Assembly: GCF_020164585.1 (NCBI RefSeq) | Contig: NZ_JAIQZF010000001.1 | Location: 186,001 to 250,000, forward strand | Direction: 5' to 3' | From: Psychroflexus curvus | GTDB taxonomy: Bacteria; Bacteroidota; Bacteroidia; Flavobacteriales; Flavobacteriaceae | DNA length: 64,000 nt | Shown here: positions 53,882 to 61,766 of the stretch, one piece after another | How the letters are laid out: every line of letters begins with the position of its first letter | Numbering within the stretch: position 1 is the first letter of the stretch | Made by a program: the position numbers and the translations under genes | Notes under the pieces: model-generated | Seen by the model: the letters and a program-made list of their open reading frames with translations, nothing else | The model's database searches: none | What the model was told of the DNA's origin: nothing

Positions 53882-55001
53882 GTGTATTGATTTTTATTTT
53901 ATCTAGAGTTTTTGTTTTTGCTTTATCGGTGACTTTAGCGTAGGTCATGGTTGTATTTATATTTTTATGCCCCAGCATTTTAGACACAGTAAAAACATCT
54001 GTTCCATTTTCGATTTGGAGAACAGCATAGGTATGCCTAAAGTTATGAAGTGTAATATTCTTATTTATTTCAGCAGCCTTAACCCATTCCTTGACAGCCC
54101 TAATGGCAATATCATATGTAATGTCGAATATTTTTCCTTTCTTCTCTGGACGTTCATCGATAAGTAGTTGATAAGCTTCTTTTGAGATTGGATTTAAGGT
54201 ATATTTTTTGCCTTTAGTGTGATAGACCCTTACAACATGATTACCGGAATTGTCTTTTGAGATATCTTCCCATTGCAGTTTACTGGCTTCGACAAATCTA
54301 AAACCAGTATGAGTACAGAAAAAGCATAAGTTCTTGACCGTATTATTTTTTAAAGGCGTATTCCAAAGCTTGGTTAGCTCCTCAAAGGTTAAATACTCCC
54401 TTAGTTTGTTCTCAACCTTTACATTTTTGACTCCTTTTGTGATATCTTCTTTTAATACGTCTTCTTCATAAGCCTGATTCAATACGTTAAGGAAATGTTT
54501 GAAATAAGTGGCCACAGTTGCGGATGAAAGCTCATGACCTGTCTTTTTACTCACTACGGTTTGTAAATGTTCTTTATAGCCTTCAACATGCTTCTTGTTT
54601 AAGGATCTGGTGTAAATCTTTTTAGCGTAGTCCTTGTAATGCATCAGTGAAGCTTCCCAGGCCTGGTGGTTTTTTTTTGATACCTTATTTAATTTGCGAT
54701 CGACCAGTTCCTGGTAGTACTTTATAAAATCAATGTTTAAGACGACATTATCCTTAAAACCATACTCTTTATTGTAAATACTTAAATTCCTGCTGTCTCT
54801 GATTTTTTCAGCGATGGATAAGTTGGTTTTGTTGTGAGATTTCTGTTTTGAATTGGCTGGCTTTTCGAAAATGTGCATTTTTAGAAATTCTCTTCTGGTT
54901 TCTTTTCCATCCTTATTGATGATTGGAGGATAATAATCCAGGTATAAACTGAGTTTTCCTCCTTTAATGGGTTTCTGTCTTAAACTTACTTTTACAGCCA
55001 T
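53871..55001 (-). CDS. Tyrosine recombinase/phage-type integrase
   Basis: 376 residues. N-terminal arm domain (1-75), SAM-like core-binding domain (about 80-175), catalytic domain (about 190-370). Active-site residues: Arg in HTGFRFVEASKLQW, Lys in the YHTKGKKY hairpin, HNFRHTYA (His and Arg), the His of MLGHKNINTT and nucleophile Tyr in TTMTYAKVTD. It should integrate and excise the element at the GAGGTACAAA-type repeats. It touches the HTH gene upstream and the 290-residue gene downstream. Confidence 0.93.
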   Translation of the reverse strand: MAVKVSLRQKPIKGGKLSLYLDYYPPIINKDGKETRREFLKMHIFEKPANSKQKSHNKTNLSIAEKIRDSRNLSIYNKEYGFKDNVVLNIDFIKYYQELVDRKLNKVSKKNHQAWEASLMHYKDYAKKIYTRSLNKKHVEGYKEHLQTVVSKKTGHELSSATVATYFKHFLNVLNQAYEEDVLKEDITKGVKNVKVENKLREYLTFEELTKLWNTPLKNNTVKNLCFFCTHTGFRFVEASKLQWEDISKDNSGNHVVRVYHTKGKKYTLNPISKEAYQLLIDERPEKKGKIFDITYDIAIRAVKEWVKAAEINKNITLHNFRHTYAVLQIENGTDVFTVSKMLGHKNINTTMTYAKVTDKAKTKTLDKIKINTHEE

Positions 55002-55635
55002 TAAATAAAATTTTTAAAGATTAAATCTACTATGTTTTTAGGGACTACTACAAACTTTCCGTCATTTCTTTTTTGAACTTTATATTCGTTTAAGGTCTTA
55101 TAAACGGTAGAAGAGGATACATTATACTTCTTACTTATTTCTGAAATAATATAAAAATCTTCGGAGTCATATTCTTTATTTTCTTCTGGCTCAAAGTAGA
55201 GGAGTTGCTCTACACTTTCTCTATCAATTCTTGTCAGGCGTTTATGGATATTATAGGCTCTAATTTTTCCGTTTTTAATCATACTGTAAACGGTCTTTCT
55301 GGTGACCCCTAAAGCCTTTGCTGCTTCGTGAGCAGTCATAACATCGTTTGTTATTTCGCCAGTTATTTCACCCCTCTGAACAACATCGTTGGTAATTTCG
55401 CCAGTAATTTCACCCCCCTGCCCGGGAGAGGAAATTTTCATCTCTGAGCTAGTTTTTTGATTTGATTTTTTAGCTTCAGAATTTTCATTAGCTGCTTTTA
55501 CCTTTTCTTCTTTTTTCCTTTGTTTATAAGCTCTTTGGGCACATTTGTGAGAGCAATATTTTGTCACGGTAGTCTTGGCTATAAACTCAGATTTACAGAA
55601 TTGACAGGTTTTTTTATCTTTAATTTTGATGACAT
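55001..55635 (-). CDS. Zinc-finger/HTH regulator with an A7 frameshift near its start
   Basis: The clear part starts at a GTG (55567) and gives 188 residues with two HTH blocks (MTAHEAAKALGVTRKTVYSM and YIISEISKKYNVSSSTVYKT). The Cys4 zinc finger, however, begins upstream: CQFCKSEFIAKTTVTKYCS. The only good ATG, at 55635, reads MSSKLKIKK and then meets an A7 run; a -1 shift there (A-AAA-AAA is a known slippery heptamer) joins it in frame to TCQFCK. So the gene is either frameshift-expressed or one base short. The linker holds tandem GEITGEITND copies like the mnmE C-terminus. Probable regulator of the integrase, whose start it meets. Confidence 0.75.
55342..55416 (-). repeat. Two tandem 42-bp units resembling the mnmE 3' end
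   Basis: Copies at 55342-55374 and 55384-55416 encode GEITGEITND in the same phase. A third partial copy is at 55641-55664 (GEITGEI) and the mnmE version is at 55943-55973 (GEITGEVTND). Differences are almost all at third codon positions. Confidence 0.75.
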
Positions 55636-55773
55636 ATTTAATAATTTCGCCGGTTATTTCTCCTTTTTGGAGAGACGACCAACGATGTGTAATAAGTGAA
55701 ACAAGTATCCTTAAGTGTAATAAGTGTATTAGTTAACCAGGCTTGTTTTTAAAAAACATCAATTTTTCGTCTC

Positions 55774-55792
55774 GAGGTACAAATAGGTACAA
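55774..55792 (+). repeat. Right 19-bp direct repeat, candidate att site
   Basis: GAGGTACAAATAGGTACAA, one mismatch to the copy at 32170-32188. Lies about 140 bp beyond the HTH gene start and about 50 bp before the mnmE terminator. Confidence 0.6.
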
Positions 55793-55843
55793 AAAAACCA
55801 AAAAATAAAACAATTTAACAAACAGAAGGAAAAACACAAAAAA

Positions 55844-55870
55844 ATAAAGCGCTGATTTACAGCGCTTTAT
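55844..55870 (-). terminator. Intrinsic terminator of mnmE
   Basis: ATAAAGCGCT and its exact complement around GATTTAC. On the minus strand the stem is followed by TTTTTTTGTG. It lies about 30 nt beyond the mnmE stop codon and inside the undisturbed chromosomal flank. Confidence 0.88.
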
Positions 55871-55898
55871 CGTGTTTTATTTTGTTATGTTTTGAAGT

Positions 55899-57311
55899 TT
55901 ATTTCCCGATACAGAAATTAGCAAAAATATTGCCCAGAAGTTCATCATTGGTCACTTCACCGGTGATTTCACCAAAATGGTAAAGCGCCTGACGGATGTC
56001 GATGGCAAGCAAATCTGTGGTTAAGCCCTGATTCAGGCCTTCCTGGACCTTGTTGATTTCCTCCAGGGCGAGTAGCAGGGCATTGTAATGTCTGGAATTG
56101 GTAACGATGCTGTCGTTATTGCGTAAAGCGCCGGCATCCACATAGCTGAGGAGTTGCTCCTGAATGGCCTCAATGCCGGTCTTGGCTTTGGCAGAGATAA
56201 AGAGGAGGTCTTTAAAATCCGCCCGCAGTATTTCTTTATTGGCGTCGGTAAGCAAATCGGCCTTATTGGCCAGCAGGAGGAAAGGGCGCTCGGGAAAGGC
56301 CTCTCTAAGTTGCTGTATGTCTTCTTTGACCCGCTGCCACTCCTCAGGGATGAGGTCATGGTTCTGGTCAAAGACTTTAGGAGTATCGATCAGCTTCACA
56401 ATCACCTGTGACTGTTTGATCTTTTCGAAGGTGCGTTGTATGCCCAGACCTTCAATGGTGTCCTGGGTTTCACGAATACCCGCGGTGTCGATAAATCGGA
56501 AACCAATGCCTCCTATGGAGATTTCATCTTCGATGGTGTCCCGGGTCGTCCCTGCAATTTCACTTACGATGGCGCGCTCTTCATTGAGCAGGGCATTGAG
56601 CAAAGTGGATTTTCCTACGTTGGGTTCGCCGACAATAGCCACCGGAATTCCGTTTTTGATGACGTTGCCTACGGCAAAGGAATCGATAAGCCGAGACAGG
56701 ACCTTTTGAATTTTCAATACCAAAGCCTGAAATTGATCTCTGTTGGCAAACTCCACATCTTCCTCAGAAAAATCGAGTTCGAGTTCCATCAGGGAAGCAA
56801 AATCCAGGAGTTCCTGGCGCAATTCCTTAAGCTGACTGGTAAACCCGCCTCGCATTTGCTGCATGGCCAGCTGGTGGCTGGCAGAATTATCGCTGGAAAT
56901 CAAATCGGCTACCGCTTCGGCCTGACTCAAATCCATCTTGCCATTGAGAAAAGCTCTAAGCGTGAATTCGCCGGGCTGAGCTGCTCTACAACCCTTGGAA
57001 ATAAGCAACTGAATGATTTCTTTCTGAATAAACGAACTCCCATGGCAGGAAATTTCAACTGTGGGCTCTCCCGTGTAAGACCGCTGACCGCGAAATACAC
57101 TCACCAATACTTCATCTAAAATGCGTTCACCATTTCGAATCGTACCTAGTTGCAGGCTGTGACTCTTTTGATCCAGGATGGAAACCCCACTCTTAGCATA
57201 AAACAGGGGAGTACAGAGCTCTAAAGCCTGAGCTCCGCTTATTCGGATGATTGCAATAGCTCCACTCCCGGAAGCTGTAGCAAGTGCAACAATGGTATCG
57301 GTATGTATCAT
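55899..57311 (-). CDS. mnmE: tRNA modification GTPase MnmE (TrmE)
   Basis: 470 residues. The N-terminal tetrahydrofolate-binding domain begins DTIVALATASGSGAIAIIRI; helical domain; inserted G domain (about 220-380) with GEPNVGKSTLLNAL (G1), EIAGTTRD (G2), DTAGIR (G3) and NKAD (G4); C-terminal HFGEITGEVTNDELLGNIF and FCIGK with the catalytic Cys. With MnmG it installs the carboxymethylaminomethyl group on wobble U34 of certain tRNAs. Complete and standard length. The neighbouring mobile element has inserted beyond its terminator, leaving the gene intact. A TAAATTTG -7-like box lies only 5 nt before the ATG, hinting at a leaderless or very short leader. Confidence 0.96.
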   Translation of the reverse strand: MIHTDTIVALATASGSGAIAIIRISGAQALELCTPLFYAKSGVSILDQKSHSLQLGTIRNGERILDEVLVSVFRGQRSYTGEPTVEISCHGSSFIQKEIIQLLISKGCRAAQPGEFTLRAFLNGKMDLSQAEAVADLISSDNSASHQLAMQQMRGGFTSQLKELRQELLDFASLMELELDFSEEDVEFANRDQFQALVLKIQKVLSRLIDSFAVGNVIKNGIPVAIVGEPNVGKSTLLNALLNEERAIVSEIAGTTRDTIEDEISIGGIGFRFIDTAGIRETQDTIEGLGIQRTFEKIKQSQVIVKLIDTPKVFDQNHDLIPEEWQRVKEDIQQLREAFPERPFLLLANKADLLTDANKEILRADFKDLLFISAKAKTGIEAIQEQLLSYVDAGALRNNDSIVTNSRHYNALLLALEEINKVQEGLNQGLTTDLLAIDIRQALYHFGEITGEVTNDELLGNIFANFCIGK

Positions 57312-57448
57312 GCTGCAAATTTACAGTCTGTTTTTTAATTTAAATTGTTTTTCGCAAGGAATTGAGACTCAGGTTTGGTATTTAAGATTTAATTGTTAAA
57401 TTATGTAACATTAAATAAACTATAAAGTCTAATTATAAAAAGACAATC

Positions 57449-57808
57449 ATGGAAGTATATCAAGACCCCATATTAAGAGAAGATCGTCAAATGTTACTTT
57501 TCACTCACCTTTCACAACTCCTCAACCTGTTTACAGGCTTTGGAGGGTTCATTGTTCCGCTCATTATCTGGCTAACTCAAAAAGATAAAATAGAAGATAT
57601 GGATAAGCAGGGGAAGCAGATTTTAAACTTTCAGCTGACAATGCTTTTGGCTGCTCTGGTGGCAGTGCCTTTAATGCTAATCCTGATTGGATTCGTGATT
57701 ATTGCAGCGGTTGGATTGCTGACTTTAATCTTTCCTATTATCAATGCCATAAAAGCGAATAATGGAGAACCAACTCACTATCCTTTGAGTATCGAATTTT
57801 TTAAATAA
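57449..57808 (+). CDS. DUF4870-family membrane protein
   Basis: 119 residues. QMLLFTHLSQLLNLFTGFGGFIVPLIIW is split here as membrane segment one (about 20-45), then DKQGKQILNFQ (the conserved charged motif of DUF4870), and two further membrane segments (about 65-85 and 88-110). Function unknown; a widespread small membrane protein family (Tic20-like fold proposed). Ends at a strong bidirectional terminator shared with dnaN. Confidence 0.85.
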   Translation: MEVYQDPILREDRQMLLFTHLSQLLNLFTGFGGFIVPLIIWLTQKDKIEDMDKQGKQILNFQLTMLLAALVAVPLMLILIGFVIIAAVGLLTLIFPIINAIKANNGEPTHYPLSIEFFK

Positions 57809-57834
57809 AGCTAATTTTCACTTTATCCCTAACT

Positions 57835-57863
57835 AAAACAGCCTCCACAATGGAGGCTGTTTT
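57835..57863. terminator. Bidirectional terminator between DUF4870 gene and dnaN
   Basis: AAAACAGCCTCCA and its exact complement around CAA, 13-bp stem, with T-rich tails on both strands, between convergent genes. Confidence 0.92.
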
Positions 57864-57886
57864 GCATTTAAAAATAAAGAGTAGAT

Positions 57887-59008
57887 TTATTGGTTGCCAA
57901 GCATCACCGGCATCACCAGCATGGTGATGTGTTCGCCTTGTTCCAGTCCATCAACTGGGGTAAGGATACCAGCTCTGTTTGGTAAACTCATTTTGATTTT
58001 GATTTCGTCTGAAGTCAGGTTATTCAACATTTCAGTTAAAAACTTAGAGTTAAAACCTATAGTCAGGTCGTCGCCCTGATAATCGCAGGTGAGACGTTCT
58101 TCGGCTTTATTGGAGTAATCCAGGTCTTCAGCAGAAATATTTAATTCAGCTCCAGCGATTTTTAGTCGTATCTGATGTGTGGTTTTATTGGAGAAAATAG
58201 ACACACGTCTAACCGAGCTCAAAAATAAAGCACGGTCAATAGTTAAGACGTTGGGGTTTTCTTTTGGTATCACAGCCTCATAGTTAGGATATTTCCCGTC
58301 GACCAATCGGCAGGTCAATTCTACATTTTCAAAGCTGAATTTAGCATTGGATTCGTTAAATTCAATTTGAACATCCTCTTCACTACCCAAAAGCACTCCT
58401 TTTAAAAGATTTAAAGGCTTCTTAGGCATGATAAATTCTGCTGGCTTATCGGTCTTGATATCTGTTCTGGAATATTTAACCAATTTATGAGCATCTGTTC
58501 CTACAAAGATCAGCGCTTCTTCTGTAAATCTAAAAAAGACACCGTTCATCACTGGTCTTAAATCGTCATTCCCCGTTGCAAAAATAGTCTTATTGATAGC
58601 TGTCGCTAAAATATCACCTACCAATACAGTTTCACTGGCATCTTCAATGTTTACCGGCGTCGGAAAATCATCTGCATTGGCATAAGCCAGTGCATACTTA
58701 CCCTGTTCAGAGCTGATTTCGATAGTATGGTTATCCAGTTTATGAAATGTAAGCGGCTGTTCTGGAAAAGCTTTTAAGGTATCTAAAAGCAATCTCGCAG
58801 GTACTGCAATTTCTCCTTCATCGTTTGACTCAACCTCTAGTTTGGCACTCATCGTAGTTTCCAAATCTGAGGAGGAAATCTTAAGTGAGTTGTGATTCAA
58901 TTCGAATAAAAAATTATCCAAAATTGGCATGGTGTTATTATTGTTGATAACTCCTCCAAGCGTTTGAAGGTTTTTCAACATATATGTACTGGAAATGATA
59001 AATTTCAT
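57887..59008 (-). CDS. dnaN: DNA polymerase III beta sliding clamp
   Basis: 373 residues in three repeated clamp folds. Recognisable family sequence includes MKFIISSTYMLKNLQTLGG at the start, NTMPILDNFLFELN, VNKKPLNLLKGVL-like centre (PKKPLNLLKGVLLG) and the C-terminal TPVDGLEQGEHITMLVMPVM. The ring encircles DNA and tethers polymerase III. Single copy core gene in conserved chromosome. A TATATTTG -7 element lies 24-31 nt upstream of the ATG. Confidence 0.97.
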   Translation of the reverse strand: MKFIISSTYMLKNLQTLGGVINNNNTMPILDNFLFELNHNSLKISSSDLETTMSAKLEVESNDEGEIAVPARLLLDTLKAFPEQPLTFHKLDNHTIEISSEQGKYALAYANADDFPTPVNIEDASETVLVGDILATAINKTIFATGNDDLRPVMNGVFFRFTEEALIFVGTDAHKLVKYSRTDIKTDKPAEFIMPKKPLNLLKGVLLGSEEDVQIEFNESNAKFSFENVELTCRLVDGKYPNYEAVIPKENPNVLTIDRALFLSSVRRVSIFSNKTTHQIRLKIAGAELNISAEDLDYSNKAEERLTCDYQGDDLTIGFNSKFLTEMLNNLTSDEIKIKMSLPNRAGILTPVDGLEQGEHITMLVMPVMLGNQ

Positions 59009-59031
59009 GTGATTAAGGTATTTGATCTATG

Positions 59032-59039
59032 CAAATATA
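59032..59039 (-). promoter_or_regulatory. Candidate -7 promoter element of dnaN
   Basis: CAAATATA on the + strand is TATATTTG on the gene strand, matching TAnnTTTG. No convincing -33 TTTG found. Confidence 0.45.
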
Positions 59040-59084
59040 TTTTTTTCTGATGAATAATGACTATTCTTTGTTACTGTAAGTGCT

Positions 59085-59477
59085 TTATTGAGCTAAACTG
59101 TCGGTAACGATTAAATCTTCATATTCCCATTGAGATAAACCACCTCTCAGTTGGTAGATCTTTTTGAAACCAGCGTCTTTAAGAATTTTAAAACATTCTT
59201 CTGAACGTCTTCCAGTTCTGCAATAAACAGCAACAGGTTTTGACTTATCGAGTTGTGTTATTTTACGAGCAAAATCCTCATCATATATTAAGTTTTGAGC
59301 ATCCTGAAGATGCCCTTCCCGAAACTCTTCAAGTGTTCTCACATCGATAAGTTGTACCGAGTCTAAAACCATGAGCTCCTTCATTTCTTCTGAAGAGACT
59401 AAAGTGGAATTGTTTTTATCACTTACACATGATGTGAATAGACCTAATAAAATTGAAAGTAAAACTAATCGTCTCAT
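59085..59477 (-). CDS. Rhodanese-like lipoprotein
   Basis: 130 residues. Lipoprotein signal (LLSILLGLFTSC, lipobox Cys about 17) followed by one rhodanese domain with QLIDVRTLEEFREGHLQDAQ and the active-site loop VYCRTGRRSEECF (Cys about 95). A periplasmic sulfurtransferase or sulfur-carrier-like protein. It lies 3 nt after a cytosolic rhodanese gene on the same strand, so the two form an operon acting on either side of the membrane. Confidence 0.88.
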   Translation of the reverse strand: MRRLVLLSILLGLFTSCVSDKNNSTLVSSEEMKELMVLDSVQLIDVRTLEEFREGHLQDAQNLIYDEDFARKITQLDKSKPVAVYCRTGRRSEECFKILKDAGFKKIYQLRGGLSQWEYEDLIVTDSLAQ

Positions 59478-59480
59478 AGG

Positions 59481-59792
59481 CTATTTTTTCACCTCTCCAG
59501 TCCAGCCGAGGATTCCCCCTTCCAGATTGTAAGTGTTTTCAATCCCTGCTTTATTCATGAGCTGACAAGCCATTTCACTGCGTGCCCCAGATCTGCAATA
59601 CACATAATAGTCCTTATCTTTTGGGAGTTGCTCTATTTCCTTCATGAATTCTCCAGACTTTTGGATGTTGATCAATCTAGCTCCGTCAATGTAACCCTGG
59701 TTAAATTCATCTGGAGTCCTTACATCAATAATTTCAGCACCTTCTGTAGTTTTAAAACCTTCAACCCACTTTTTTTCGTTTAAATTTTCCAT
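59481..59792 (-). CDS. Cytosolic single-domain rhodanese
   Basis: 103 residues, no signal. It shows EIIDVRTPDEFNQGYIDGAR and VYCRSGARSEMACQLMNKAG with the catalytic Cys (about residue 69), then LEGGILGWTGE, the typical closing block. Transfers sulfane sulfur, for example from thiosulfate to cyanide or a carrier. First gene of the two-rhodanese operon. Confidence 0.9.
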   Translation of the reverse strand: MENLNEKKWVEGFKTTEGAEIIDVRTPDEFNQGYIDGARLINIQKSGEFMKEIEQLPKDKDYYVYCRSGARSEMACQLMNKAGIENTYNLEGGILGWTGEVKK

Positions 59793-59924
59793 AGTTTAAT
59801 TTTGAATTTACAGACGTAAAAATACAATAATCCTATCAGCTAGATAAAAATTAAATCAATCTTATGCTAAATTTTTCATCCTAAAGTTTAACTTAATTTT
59901 TAAACTTCAACATGAACTTCGCAC

Positions 59925-59932
59925 TACATTTG
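59925..59932 (+). promoter_or_regulatory. Candidate -7 promoter element and nearby operator of the MarR gene
   Basis: TACATTTG matches TAnnTTTG 23 nt before the ATG at 59955. A palindrome ACAATTGT at 59940-59947 lies between it and the start, where a MarR dimer could bind to autoregulate. Inference from position. Confidence 0.5.
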
Positions 59933-59954
59933 TATCAACAACAATTGTAATTAC

Positions 59955-60419
59955 ATGTTAATCGAAAAGGAACTTAAAATTTCTAAACAGCTACCAGAAT
60001 GTAAAAGGGCGTTGCTCAATCTTTTGTTTACTGGAAACTGGATCACAGATGAGATTACTTCTACTTTAAAGCCTTTTGATATTACTACTCAGCAATTTAA
60101 TGTTTTACGAATTTTGAAGGGTAGAAATGGGGAACCTTGTTCTTTGCAAACCATACAGGAACGTATGATTAATAAAATGAGCAATACGACACGATTAGTC
60201 GATAAACTGATTAAGAAAAATTATGTGGAGCGAGAGCAATGCGAAACCAATAGGAGAAAAGTAGATATCAAAATTACAGAAGACGGGATTAATGCTTTAA
60301 ATGTGATTAACGATGCTGTTGATGATGCAGAAACAAAAATGACTGACAGCCTTTCTGAAAATGAATTACACCATTTAAACGCTTTATTAAATAAATTTAG
60401 AACTAAGACTTATGCATAA
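59955..60419 (+). CDS. MarR-family transcriptional regulator
   Basis: 154 residues. Winged helix at about 50-105 with ITTQQFNVLRILKGRNGEPC, RMINKMSNTTRLVDKLIKKN (recognition helix) and VEREQCETNRRKVDIKIT (wing); flanking helices form the dimer. Overlaps the nitroreductase gene by 8 nt, so it very likely controls this operon in response to a phenolic or redox-active ligand. Cys residues are present (KGRNGEPCSL, QCETN) that might sense oxidation; not shown. Confidence 0.9.
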   Translation: MLIEKELKISKQLPECKRALLNLLFTGNWITDEITSTLKPFDITTQQFNVLRILKGRNGEPCSLQTIQERMINKMSNTTRLVDKLIKKNYVEREQCETNRRKVDIKITEDGINALNVINDAVDDAETKMTDSLSENELHHLNALLNKFRTKTYA

Positions 60420-61044
60420 CTATATCGAAAATTTACACTGGCGTTACGCCACTAAAAAGTTCAATTCTGAAAAGCAGGTTTCCGAAGATGATTTAGAAAC
60501 TTTACTGGAAGCCATTCGTTTGTCGGCTTCTTCCTACGGACTTCAGCCTTATGAAGTCCTTGTGATAAAAGATCCCGAAGTAAGAGCAAAATTGAAGCCC
60601 GCTGCTTTCAGTCAGCCACAAATTACCGATGCTTCTTATCTCCTGGTATTTGCTTACAACACCAATGTGGATGAAAAATATCTTGATAAGTTTATCAAAA
60701 ACAATAGTGAGACTAGAAATCAACCACTGGAGGATTTCAAAGATTTGAATGACATGATTCAAAATTCAGTCATGACCTTTTCTGATGAACAAAAAGAGAT
60801 CTGGGCATCCAGACAGGTTTATATAGCTTTAGGCAATTTATTATCTGCAGCAGCAGAATTAAAAATAGATGTCTGCCCTATGGAAGGTTTCAATCCAGAT
60901 GAATTCGATGAATTGCTGGATTTACGTTCCAAAAATTTAAAGTCAGTTACTCTAGCGACGATTGGATACAGACATGAAAATGACCAGCTGAAAGATGCTA
61001 AGAAAGTAAGAAAATCTAAAGACAAATTATTTACAAGAATTTAA
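60412..61044 (+). CDS. NAD(P)H-dependent nitroreductase family flavoprotein
   Basis: 210 residues. The N-terminal NLHWRYATKKFNSEKQVSED block (Arg/Lys that bind FMN), LEAIRLSASSYGLQPYEVLV, WASRQVYIALGNLLSAAAEL and the C-terminal ATIGYRHENDQ glycine turn are typical of the NfsB-like nitroreductase group. FMN-dependent two-electron reduction of quinones or nitro compounds in the cytosol. Translationally coupled to the marR gene. Confidence 0.9.
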   Translation: MHNYIENLHWRYATKKFNSEKQVSEDDLETLLEAIRLSASSYGLQPYEVLVIKDPEVRAKLKPAAFSQPQITDASYLLVFAYNTNVDEKYLDKFIKNNSETRNQPLEDFKDLNDMIQNSVMTFSDEQKEIWASRQVYIALGNLLSAAAELKIDVCPMEGFNPDEFDELLDLRSKNLKSVTLATIGYRHENDQLKDAKKVRKSKDKLFTRI

Positions 61045-61073
61045 TCAATAACCCAAATTTAAACTTTAAAACT

Positions 61074-61646
61074 ATGAAAATGAATGTATTAAAAGGCGCG
61101 TTAGCCACTACTATTATCTTGAGTCTGGTAGCATTTACCAATGCTATTGAAAAGAAACAAGTCGATGTGAAAGAAAGCACCATCAGATGGGAAGGTGAAA
61201 AATTAACAGGTTCACACGAAGGAACTATCAATCTAAAAGAGGGCTTTTTCTTGATGGAAAACGGTGAGCTTGTAGGCGGTGAGTTTACAGCTGACATGAC
61301 TTCTATAGATGTTACAGACCTGGAAGGAGACAGCAAGGAAAAATTAATGGGTCACTTGAGATCTGATGATTTTTTTGGAGTTAATAATTATGAAACTGCA
61401 AGATTTGTTATTAATACAGTAGCCAAAAAAGGTGATGTTTACGGAATTTCAGGTGATCTTACCATCAAAGGTAAAACCAACCCGATTGCTTTCGACTTAA
61501 AAATGAATGGAAATACAGCTACAACAAATCTTACAATCGACAGAACAAAATACGATGTAAGATATGGTTCAAATTCATTTTTCGACAACTTAGGAGATAA
61601 GACGATTTACGATGAATTCGATCTTGCAATAAATTTAAAATTTTAG
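61074..61646 (+). CDS. YceI-family secreted lipid-binding protein
   Basis: 190 residues. Signal peptide (MNVLKGALATTIILSLVAF...; start at ATG 61074 or 61080), then a YceI beta-barrel (about 25-190) with STIRWEGEKLTGSHEGTINL, TADMTSIDVTDLEGDSKEKL, HLRSDDFFGVNNYETARFVI, DLTIKGKTNPIAFD and the closing strand. YceI proteins bind isoprenoid chains such as polyprenyl quinones in the periplasm. Third gene of the marR-nitroreductase cluster; a quinone-related role for the operon is plausible. Ends at a strong terminator. Confidence 0.92.
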   Translation: MKMNVLKGALATTIILSLVAFTNAIEKKQVDVKESTIRWEGEKLTGSHEGTINLKEGFFLMENGELVGGEFTADMTSIDVTDLEGDSKEKLMGHLRSDDFFGVNNYETARFVINTVAKKGDVYGISGDLTIKGKTNPIAFDLKMNGNTATTNLTIDRTKYDVRYGSNSFFDNLGDKTIYDEFDLAINLKF

Positions 61647-61669
61647 TTGATTGATTTTGTTTTGATAAG

Positions 61670-61695
61670 AAAACCTGCCAGAGATGGCAGGTTTT
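61670..61695 (+). terminator. Intrinsic terminator after the YceI gene
   Basis: AAAACCTGCCA and TGGCAGGTTTT form an 11-bp stem with a GAGA tetraloop and a T8 tail. Confidence 0.92.
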
Positions 61696-61766
61696 TTTTA
61701 TTAAGAAAGCCAAGGTTTTGAGACTTATAAATCACACCAATTCCTTGACTCAAACTTATAAAGTGA

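Larger units (their letters stand above)
32170..55792. mobile_element. Putative integrative element carrying a DISARM-like defence operon
   Basis: Bracketed by 19-bp direct repeats with one mismatch. The right end has a tyrosine recombinase, a zinc-finger HTH gene, an excisionase-like gene and a primase-helicase-like ATPase in one orientation; the left end has another HTH gene. Cargo between them: orphan genes, the DISARM-like operon and unknown pairs. No relaxase, conjugation or phage structural gene is seen, so it is more like a P4-type satellite or genomic island that depends on helpers. It sits just past the mnmE terminator. Confidence 0.6.

Noticed and set aside
49922-55001. Reading the primase-like ATPase and small Zn/HTH genes as part of the defence system
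   Set aside because: They are separated from the drm operon by unknown genes and a + strand gene, and they match the usual integration/replication module of satellites and islands.
32170-55792. Prophage or full conjugative element
   Set aside because: No capsid, terminase, portal, tail, relaxase or transfer genes are visible; only integration and replication-type genes plus cargo.
55899-55916. Integration into the last bases of mnmE/trmE, as SGI1-type islands do
   Set aside because: The final 18 bp of mnmE (ending CGGGAAATAA in gene orientation) is not repeated anywhere near 32 kb, and the gene's own terminator is intact. The GAGGTACAAA repeats explain the boundary better.
56164-57119. Long open frames on the + strand opposite mnmE (181 and 227 codons)
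   Set aside because: They are antisense shadows of mnmE caused by its codon usage; no start signals or protein-like patterns.
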